Positions 57,765 to 64,000 of a DNA stretch of 64,000 nucleotides are shown piece by piece. The notes below the pieces were generated by a model that ran no database searches, was not told the DNA's origin, and saw only the letters and a list, made by a program, of their open reading frames with translations. The stretch is from the NCBI RefSeq assembly GCF_030362855.1, contig NZ_JAUCBP010000010.1:98126-162125 (forward strand). Direction: 5' to 3'. This stretch comes from Neoalteromonas arenosi (lineage in GTDB: Bacteria > Pseudomonadota > Gammaproteobacteria > Enterobacterales > Alteromonadaceae). Numbering within the stretch: position 1 is the first letter of the stretch; every line of letters starts with the position of its first letter. Both the position numbers and the translations under genes were made by a program.

Positions 57765-58270
57765 TGATTAGCGCGCTGCTGATGATTGGTAGCGCTTTAT
57801 TTCCTTCACACGCTCAACAGGAATTACCTATTGGGGTTGGTGATGTGATCACTATGGATGTTCATCTTGAGAAAGATCTATACATTCGAGCTCGAGTCGA
57901 TGCGTCTGGTATAGTCCGTTTTCCTCTGATTGGTGATATTCCTGTTGTCGGCAAGACGGTAAAAGAGCTCAGTGACGATCTAGTGGATGCCTATCTCGAT
58001 GGTTACTTGGTCAATCCCAGCATTGTTGTTCAAATTGAAGAGATTCGACCGTTCTATGTTCGCGGCGCCGTGAAATATCCCGGTTCATTCCCGTTCCAGC
58101 TGGGTATGACCATGGAGAAGGCAATCGCTGTTGCCGGTGGGCAAACGGATCGTGCCTCCAACCGCAACTGGGTGGTGATCCGCGGCGCTGATAAACAACG
58201 CATAAAAGCTACAGCCGATACGCCTATTTTGCCAGGCGATATTGTCGAGATCCCTGAAAGCCTATTTTAG
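57746..58270 (+). CDS. Short OPX polysaccharide export protein
   Basis: This 174-residue exported protein (signal MAIRILMISALLMIGSALFPSHA) has the Poly_export domain (ELPIGVGDVITMDVHLEKDLYIRARVDASGIVRFPLIGDI) and one SLBB-like domain (RPFYVRGAVKYPGSFPFQLGMTMEKAI). It lacks a lipobox cysteine and the C-terminal outer-membrane helix of Wza, so it cannot itself cross the outer membrane. The start is TTG at 57746, overlapping the barrel gene, a pairing that suggests the barrel supplies the pore. Confidence 0.85.
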   Translation: MAIRILMISALLMIGSALFPSHAQQELPIGVGDVITMDVHLEKDLYIRARVDASGIVRFPLIGDIPVVGKTVKELSDDLVDAYLDGYLVNPSIVVQIEEIRPFYVRGAVKYPGSFPFQLGMTMEKAIAVAGGQTDRASNRNWVVIRGADKQRIKATADTPILPGDIVEIPESLF

Positions 58271-60412
58271 ATGAACGACGTAAGCCCCAACTCTCAAGTC
58301 CAGCACGAACCGTTATTTGATATCGGTGATTTGCTGATGCTGATCTGGAACAAAAAGTTTCGCATCATCATCACAGCGGGAGCGATTGTTACACTGTTGG
58401 GCTATTACGTCATGCAAATGCCGAAAGTCTATTCGGCCAAAACCACCTTGTTACTTGGTGAGTCATCAGCAGAAATGTCTTTGCCTCAGGGGTTGGCATC
58501 TTTTGCCTCGGCAGGCGATTCCAAACTGGATACGTATTTGCAATACATGCGTTCCCGGCAGTTTGCCGAACGTGTTGTTGAGCAAAGCGGCCTGATGTTT
58601 CGCGCCGAGTTGGTCAATCAAAATCAACCGGATTCAGCAAAGCGTTTGGCAGCTGCGCAGCGCTTGCAAAATGGCCTTGGTTACAGCCGGTTAGGCGAGA
58701 CTAATATGGTCGATGTCACCTTTGAATCGACCTCACCGCAGCTGGCGGCTGATGTAGTCAACGCTGTCGGTCCAGTGTTTTTCGAGTATCAACAGCAAAA
58801 AAGCCAAGATCGTGCTCAAGACGCTAGCCGCTGGTTAAACGAACAGTTCGAGGAAGTAGAGCGACAGCTGGAAGCATCCGAAGCGACGTTACAAGACTAT
58901 TTCTTGGAAAACCGTCTTATCGATTTAGCCAGTCAGATTTCACTTGCCAGTAGTGAAATTTCCACTTACATGTCGCAACGCATTCAAGTGGATGCACAAG
59001 CAGCTGAAATGAAAACCATGATCAGTCAGTTTGAAGCCTCTGGCGATGATGTTCAGGGCTTGTTAAACGTTGGCTATATCGTTAAGAATTCAATGGTGCA
59101 AGACTTGCGCAAACGGATCTTGGACGAGGAAGAAGACTTAGCGGAAATCTCGCAGCGCTATAAATTTAAGCACCCTCGCTATATTGCACAGGTTTCAAAA
59201 ATTGATGCCATGACGCGAGAGCTAGAAAGCCTGATTAAAAAGCTGGTGGCCTCGCTCAAACAAGAGTATCAAATCATGTTGGAGCGTAGTGAGGAAATCA
59301 ATAAATTGATCGACGAAGCACGAGGCCGCCACAGTGAATTGGGCCAGCATGAAGTTAACTTGGCCAAGCTGCGTCGTGAAGTGGAATCCACTCAGAAACT
59401 TTACGATATCTTCCTGTCCCGCTTGCAAGAGACCGAAATTCTGCGTGACTTGGGTGGTCAGGAAGAGTTTTCTGTGGTGGATTTTGCCAGTGTTCCAACC
59501 TCTCCATCGAAACCTAACTTTGTATTGCTGTTAGCTGCTAGTGTCGTGTTTGCTGGCTTCATCAGTGTCATGGGGTGGCTGTTTATTCATATCGTCAGTG
59601 ATAAACGCTCTCGCGTGCTCAGCGTACTTGCCAGCATGGATGTACCAGTACTGACTGAAATTCCCAGGATCTTCCGCACCCGCCGTAAGCTATCCACTGT
59701 ACTCAAAGCCAGCCGAGACAATATGCGCTTTGCGGAATCGATTCGAACCTTGCGAACCGCTCTGATAGTACGTAATGACTTAGATGAAAATCGTGTCATT
59801 GCGGTCACTGGGGTCAAGCCCAATGACGGTAAGTCATTGGTTGCTGCCAGCCTGTCTGAGTCATTTGCCAAGCTTGAAAAGTCGATGGTATTGGATGCTG
59901 ATTTGCGCTACCCATCGATTAGTGGGGCTTATAAACTCAAAGAGTCATTACCGGGTTTGACCAGCTTTTTAGGTAACTCAGCACCGGCTGGCAAATGTAT
60001 TCATAAAATCACTGATACGCAACTGTCGGTAATGCCCAGTGGCATCATCCCACAAGATCCAATGGTGTATTTGTCAAAGCCTCGCTTTAAAGCGTTTTTG
60101 CACAAACTCAGTATTATTTTTGAACGCGTTGTTATCGACGTGCCGCCACTGGAGCAGTACAGTGACGGTTTAGTTATTGGTCGCAATGTCGATGCGATTA
60201 TATTGGTATGTGATTTAGAGCACACCGAAACAGCAGAACTCGTGCAAGCTATCCAGAAGTTGCGGGATGTGGGGGCTCCACTTGTTGGAGTGGTGTTTAA
60301 CCGAGTTAAAAACTTACCGGCAGCGCCGGGTCAATCACGCCGCTCATACTTAAAAATTCCGTTTCTACATCGGCGCAAAAAGACTGGAATTCTCTCTCCT
60401 GAAACAGCCTAG
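58271..60412 (+). CDS. wzc: Polysaccharide co-polymerase with BY-kinase domain (Wzc type)
   Basis: This 713-residue inner-membrane protein has a transmembrane segment near residues 32-50, a large periplasmic coiled-coil domain, a second transmembrane segment near 415-440 and a cytoplasmic P-loop kinase. Walker A is GVKPNDGKS (K521), which replaces the usual PGEGKS, followed by MVLDADLRYPS (Walker A') and VVIDVPP (Walker B). The C-terminus has only one or two tyrosines rather than a cluster. It would control chain length and gate export with the OPX protein. It ends the operon. Confidence 0.9.
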   Translation: MNDVSPNSQVQHEPLFDIGDLLMLIWNKKFRIIITAGAIVTLLGYYVMQMPKVYSAKTTLLLGESSAEMSLPQGLASFASAGDSKLDTYLQYMRSRQFAERVVEQSGLMFRAELVNQNQPDSAKRLAAAQRLQNGLGYSRLGETNMVDVTFESTSPQLAADVVNAVGPVFFEYQQQKSQDRAQDASRWLNEQFEEVERQLEASEATLQDYFLENRLIDLASQISLASSEISTYMSQRIQVDAQAAEMKTMISQFEASGDDVQGLLNVGYIVKNSMVQDLRKRILDEEEDLAEISQRYKFKHPRYIAQVSKIDAMTRELESLIKKLVASLKQEYQIMLERSEEINKLIDEARGRHSELGQHEVNLAKLRREVESTQKLYDIFLSRLQETEILRDLGGQEEFSVVDFASVPTSPSKPNFVLLLAASVVFAGFISVMGWLFIHIVSDKRSRVLSVLASMDVPVLTEIPRIFRTRRKLSTVLKASRDNMRFAESIRTLRTALIVRNDLDENRVIAVTGVKPNDGKSLVAASLSESFAKLEKSMVLDADLRYPSISGAYKLKESLPGLTSFLGNSAPAGKCIHKITDTQLSVMPSGIIPQDPMVYLSKPRFKAFLHKLSIIFERVVIDVPPLEQYSDGLVIGRNVDAIILVCDLEHTETAELVQAIQKLRDVGAPLVGVVFNRVKNLPAAPGQSRRSYLKIPFLHRRKKTGILSPETA

Positions 60413-60474
60413 CGCTTGTTAATTTAGGCGGTTTAGGTAAGCTAGCAGCAGATAATATTCGCTGCGATCAACAA

Positions 60475-61464
60475 TTGAACGATTTACAACCACTGCACAC
60501 CTTTGGTCTTACTGCGCATTGCCAAACGCTGCTATATATTGACAGTCTTGATGCTATTCCTATCGGTCAACAGTCAGAGCCTTTTTGGCTGCTTGGAGAG
60601 GGTAGTAATTGCATTTTTGTTGATGACTTTCATGGCTCGGTTTGGTTAAACCAACTGCGCGGTATTGATCTCAGCGAGACCAACACTGACTTTATCGTAC
60701 GCGTTGCTAGCGGTGAAAACTGGCATGCATTCCTGCTGTATTGTCTTGAGCACGGTATCTATGGCATGGAAAACTTAGCTCTGATCCCGGGTACAGTGGG
60801 CGCAGCACCGATCCAAAATATTGGAGCCTATGGACTTGAAGTGAGTCAGTTTATTCAGTCCGTTGATGTCATCGACTTGATCACAGGTGAACAGTTTGTA
60901 TTAAGTAACGAAGAATGCCTGTTTGACTATCGCGAGAGCATTTTTAAACAGCCACAAGCCAGTCATTGGATGATCACTGCAGTAACTTTCAGTGTGACAA
61001 AAGACTACACCGCTGTGACCACCTATGGTGAACTCAAGGCGTTAGCTAATCCAACGCCAGAGTCGGTATTTGCCAAAGTGGTTGAAATTCGTCAGAGCAA
61101 ATTGCCTGACCCTGTGGTAGTCGGCAACGCGGGAAGCTTTTTTAAAAACCCGATAATAACTCACGAGCACTACACGCGCTTACAACAACAATACGCGGAC
61201 ATTCCTGCCTACCCGGTGAATGTGCAGCACGTAAAAGTCCCCGCAGCCTGGTTAATTGACCAAGCAGGCTATAAAGGACAGCGTTTAGGTGGTATCCAAT
61301 GTCATACAAAGCAACCTTTAGTATTGACTAACGCCGAGCATGGGAGTGGTGCAGAGCTTTTAGCCTTTGCGCGTCAAATTCAACAGACAGTAAAAGAGCG
61401 ATTCGGTATTGAGTTGCAAAATGAAGTGCGCTTGGTTGGGGCACAAGGGTTGGTAAGATTATGA
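60475..61464 (+). CDS. murB: UDP-N-acetylenolpyruvoylglucosamine reductase MurB
   Basis: This 329-residue FAD enzyme completes UDP-MurNAc synthesis for peptidoglycan. It has LHTFGLTAHCQ at the N-terminus, the FAD-binding GEGSNCIFVDDF, IPGTVGAAPIQNIGAYGLEV and the catalytic serine region GNAGSFFKNPI, and ends LQNEVRLVG. It is the type I form. The start is a TTG at 60475 with no clear ribosome site; no in-frame ATG lies near. The stop overlaps the birA start (ATGA). Confidence 0.93.
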   Translation: MNDLQPLHTFGLTAHCQTLLYIDSLDAIPIGQQSEPFWLLGEGSNCIFVDDFHGSVWLNQLRGIDLSETNTDFIVRVASGENWHAFLLYCLEHGIYGMENLALIPGTVGAAPIQNIGAYGLEVSQFIQSVDVIDLITGEQFVLSNEECLFDYRESIFKQPQASHWMITAVTFSVTKDYTAVTTYGELKALANPTPESVFAKVVEIRQSKLPDPVVVGNAGSFFKNPIITHEHYTRLQQQYADIPAYPVNVQHVKVPAAWLIDQAGYKGQRLGGIQCHTKQPLVLTNAEHGSGAELLAFARQIQQTVKERFGIELQNEVRLVGAQGLVRL

Positions 61465-62423
61465 AGCACAACACTACCTTGCGCGCGAATCTCGTTGAAG
61501 TACTAGCCGATGGCCAATTCCATTCAGGTGCTAAATTGGCTGAACAGTTTGGCTTGAGTCGCACCGCAATTGCCAACAATATAGCAGCACTACAAGAACT
61601 GGGGCTGGATGTGTTCAGTGTTAAAGGTAAAGGATATGCACTGTCCAAACCGCTAGCCTTGCTGTCCGAGAAAGCAATCATTAGTAGATTAGCGTTACCT
61701 GTACAGCCACAAGTCAGTTTATTTCCCGTTATCCATTCCACCAATACGCACTTAAAAGACAACATCGAACATATGTCACAAGGTGCTATTGTTGTGGCTG
61801 AAGCTCAAACTGCTGGACGTGGACGCCGCGGGCGTCAGTGGGTATCTCCCTTTGGTGCAAGTTTATACCTGTCGATGTGTTGGCGCTTTCAAGGTGGTTA
61901 TCAGCAGATTGGTGGCCTGTCGCTATTTGTTGGCGACTGTGTACTTAAGGCACTCCGTTCGCTTAACGTCGACGGGCTAGGGGTTAAGTGGCCGAATGAT
62001 ATTTATCGGCATGGGCGTAAGCTCGGCGGTATTTTAGTGGAAGTGGAGGGCCAAATTGGCTCTGAAGTGACCTGTATAATAGGTATTGGTATAAATGTCG
62101 ATTTACCCGACGTTGCTCATCAGATCGATCAGCCATTTAATGATTTAAGCGATCTCGGCATTGACCGCAATCATTTATGTGCAGCTTTAATCACTAACTT
62201 GCATCAGCAAATGCCGGACTTTGAAACCAATGGTTTGGTCAATATTGTCGAAAGCTGGAATCAATATGACGTATTCGCTGATCGTGAAGTTGCGATTATA
62301 AGTCAAGATACTACGCTTCGCGGCATGAACTTGGGGATTAATAAGCAAGGGGCATTGCAACTGCAAACTGCTACAGGCATTAGGGATATTCACGGCGGCG
62401 AGGTGAGTTTGCGTGGCGCATAG
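61461..62423 (+). CDS. birA: Biotin-protein ligase and biotin operon repressor BirA
   Basis: This 320-residue bifunctional protein has an N-terminal winged helix (FHSGAKLAEQFGLSRTAIANNIAAL, about 18-45) and a ligase domain with AEAQTAGRGRRGRQWVSPFGASLYLSM and VKWPNDIYRHGRKLGGILVE. A C-terminal SH3-like domain ends EVSLRGA. It makes biotinyl-AMP and biotinylates acetyl-CoA carboxylase, and should repress bio genes. It overlaps murB and coaX. Confidence 0.95.
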   Translation: MKHNTTLRANLVEVLADGQFHSGAKLAEQFGLSRTAIANNIAALQELGLDVFSVKGKGYALSKPLALLSEKAIISRLALPVQPQVSLFPVIHSTNTHLKDNIEHMSQGAIVVAEAQTAGRGRRGRQWVSPFGASLYLSMCWRFQGGYQQIGGLSLFVGDCVLKALRSLNVDGLGVKWPNDIYRHGRKLGGILVEVEGQIGSEVTCIIGIGINVDLPDVAHQIDQPFNDLSDLGIDRNHLCAALITNLHQQMPDFETNGLVNIVESWNQYDVFADREVAIISQDTTLRGMNLGINKQGALQLQTATGIRDIHGGEVSLRGA

Positions 62424-63222
62424 ATGCTCGTTGATCGATGTCGGTAATTCGACCCTCAAAGCCGTCACGCTTGAGGTGACCGCTATTGAAGAGGCGGTTG
62501 CCGTGATTTCCCCTATACGTGCATACGAAGATATTGAGCAGTGGCTAGGTGCTCAAAATAACGACGGACACCACCACAAAGTGTGGTTTGCGAGTGTGCG
62601 CGACGATCCTGAGAATCAGAGAATCCATGATTTTCTGCATCAGCACGGCATGCTGTGCGAGCAAGTAAATACCAGCGAAGAGGCTTTTGGCATTAAAAAT
62701 AGTTACGCCCAAGTGAGTAAAATGGGCGTTGATCGTTGGTTGGCATTACTCGGTGCCGAATTACTTAGTGACGGTGACTGTTTAGTCGCAGATGCCGGCA
62801 CAGCACTTACCGTTGACGCTCTAATTGATAAGCAGCACGTCGGCGGCTGGATAAGCCCTGGCCTGCAATTAGCGAAAGACGCAGTCACCGGTAACACCCG
62901 CAGAGTATTTCAAGATCCGCAGGCATATCAACAATTGGCGTTTGGCAATGATACCGAGCAATGCTTAGCGCTTGGTTGCATGGCGCAGCTGTATGGGACG
63001 TTAATGGTTGCCACACAGGTGATGCAACAACAGCAGACCGATTTTACACTGATCATAAGTGGTGGCGATGCGCCACTTATTAAATCAATCAGCAATAAGC
63101 TACCATTGCCTCAATCTTTTATTTACACGCCGAATATTGTGATTTTAGGTTTACTGCGTTTTGCCTTGGCAGATCACCCCCTAAAAAGCGTACAAAAAAC
63201 CGCACAATCGTTGGTTATTTAG
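62413..63222 (+). CDS. coaX: Type III pantothenate kinase CoaX
   Basis: This 269-residue enzyme phosphorylates pantothenate, the first step of CoA synthesis. ASKHA-fold motifs are CSLIDVGNSTLKAV (phosphate 1), MGVDRWLALLGA and VADAGTALTVDALI (phosphate 2). The start is GTG at 62413 after GAGGTGAG, overlapping the birA end by 11 bases. murB-birA-coaX before a tRNA-tuf cluster is a common gammaproteobacterial order. Confidence 0.94.
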   Translation: MAHRCSLIDVGNSTLKAVTLEVTAIEEAVAVISPIRAYEDIEQWLGAQNNDGHHHKVWFASVRDDPENQRIHDFLHQHGMLCEQVNTSEEAFGIKNSYAQVSKMGVDRWLALLGAELLSDGDCLVADAGTALTVDALIDKQHVGGWISPGLQLAKDAVTGNTRRVFQDPQAYQQLAFGNDTEQCLALGCMAQLYGTLMVATQVMQQQQTDFTLIISGGDAPLIKSISNKLPLPQSFIYTPNIVILGLLRFALADHPLKSVQKTAQSLVI

Positions 63223-63261
63223 CCAAGAACGAAAAAAAGGGCATTTTTTTAAAAAAGTCTA

Positions 63262-63290
63262 TTGCACCCAGAGAAGGTTTTCACTAGAAT
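63262..63290 (+). promoter_or_regulatory. Promoter of the tRNA-tuf operon
   Basis: A near-consensus TTGCAC (63262-63267) and TAGAAT (63285-63290) are exactly 17 bp apart and followed by a GC-rich discriminator (GCGC), as at stringently controlled stable-RNA promoters. It lies about 20 bases upstream of the first tRNA. Confidence 0.8.
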
Positions 63291-63310
63291 GCGCAGCCAC
63301 TTGATGCAGT

Positions 63311-63386
<76 letters not shown>

Positions 63387-63395
63387 TCAATCTCT

Positions 63396-63480
63396 GGAGG
63401 GGTACCCAAGCGGTCAACGGGAGCAGACTGTAAATCTGCCGGCTCAGCCTTCGCAGGTTCGAATCCTGCCCCCTCCACCA
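63396..63480 (+). tRNA. tRNA-Tyr (anticodon GTA)
   Basis: This 85-base class II tRNA has acceptor arms GGAGGGG and CCCCTCC, anticodon loop CTGTAAA, a long variable arm and encoded CCA. Confidence 0.97.
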
Positions 63481-63513
63481 CTTTTCCTGAGGTGGATCGA
63501 GAATTTTGGGAAT

Positions 63514-63588
<75 letters not shown>

Positions 63589-63595
63589 GATTCGT

Positions 63596-63671
63596 GCTGA
63601 TATAGCTCAGTTGGTAGAGCGCACCCTTGGTAAGGGTGAGGTCGGCAGTTCAAATCTGCCTATCAGCACCA
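63596..63671 (+). tRNA. tRNA-Thr (anticodon GGT)
   Basis: This 76-base tRNA has acceptor arms GCTGATA and TATCAGC, anticodon loop CTTGGTAA, T-arm GTTCAAATC and encoded CCA. It lies 66 bases upstream of tuf and is probably cotranscribed with it. Confidence 0.97.
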
Positions 63672-63692
63672 TTTCTCCCCATCTCATGATAA

Positions 63693-64000
<308 letters not shown>

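Noticed and set aside
63225..63260. A-run and T-run after coaX, considered as a terminator.
   Set aside because: No stable GC stem lies between the runs; it is better read as AT-rich upstream DNA of the tRNA promoter.

Overview
The window is chromosomal DNA from a motile, aerobic, probably marine gammaproteobacterium, most like the Alteromonadales and their relatives. The evidence is a UbiJ-UbiB pair, a fre-ubiD pair, MotX (sodium-driven polar flagellum), an alpha-operon leader whose S4-binding pseudoknot matches the gammaproteobacterial form, and a murB-birA-coaX-tRNA-tuf block. The species cannot be named from the sequence alone. The first gene (ubiJ) and last gene (tuf) run off the window.

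Layout. 1-4.2 kb: ubiJ-ubiB, a cold-shock protein with a long leader and cold-box-like element, and glutaryl-CoA dehydrogenase. 4.2-11 kb: an accessory pocket with a 2002-residue DUF4062-STAND NTPase-transmembrane-propeller protein, a REP-like palindrome at its 3' end, and a decayed GGDEF gene beside its promoter. 11-16.6 kb: a minus-strand run (ubiD, fre, M28 peptidase, DUF2797 protein, periplasmic binding protein). 16.7-22 kb: small secreted and conserved proteins, motX, rnr-rlmB and a Tat lipoprotein. 22.1-27.1 kb: a signalling cluster with a cyclic-nucleotide-binding EAL phosphodiesterase, an HDOD protein, a membrane class III cyclase with TPRs and a coupled lipoprotein. 27.2-32 kb: peroxide and redox genes (ahpC-ahpF with an OxyR-like site, chaC-like, GAF protein, old yellow enzyme).

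32.1-40.9 kb: the spc operon (rplN to rpmJ, with secY) and the alpha operon (rpsM to rplQ, with rpoA), ending in a strong terminator. The S10 operon that normally precedes rplN is missing; an oxidoreductase gene takes its place. 40.9-41.8 kb: a secreted protein built from eleven contiguous 15-residue repeats. 42-60.4 kb: a complete Wzx/Wzy-type surface polysaccharide locus. It has an acyltransferase, flippase, polymerase, six glycosyltransferases, a pglA-C-D-E-F-like module for N,N'-diacetylbacillosamine on undecaprenyl phosphate, and an export set of outer-membrane barrel, short OPX protein and Wzc-type tyrosine kinase. 60.4-64 kb: murB, birA, coaX, four tRNAs (Thr, Tyr, Gly, Thr) and the start of tuf.

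How the parts work together. PglF, PglE and PglD would make UDP-diNAcBac, PglC would load it on the lipid carrier, the glycosyltransferases extend it, Wzx flips it, the EpsG-like Wzy polymerises it, and the Wzc, OPX and barrel proteins control length and export. The cyclase and the cyclic-nucleotide-gated EAL protein suggest cAMP-to-c-di-GMP crosstalk that could bear on motility or matrix production; that link is inference. Most novel by eye are the membrane STAND protein, the 15-residue-repeat protein, the barrel-plus-short-OPX export set and the separation of the spc operon from S10.
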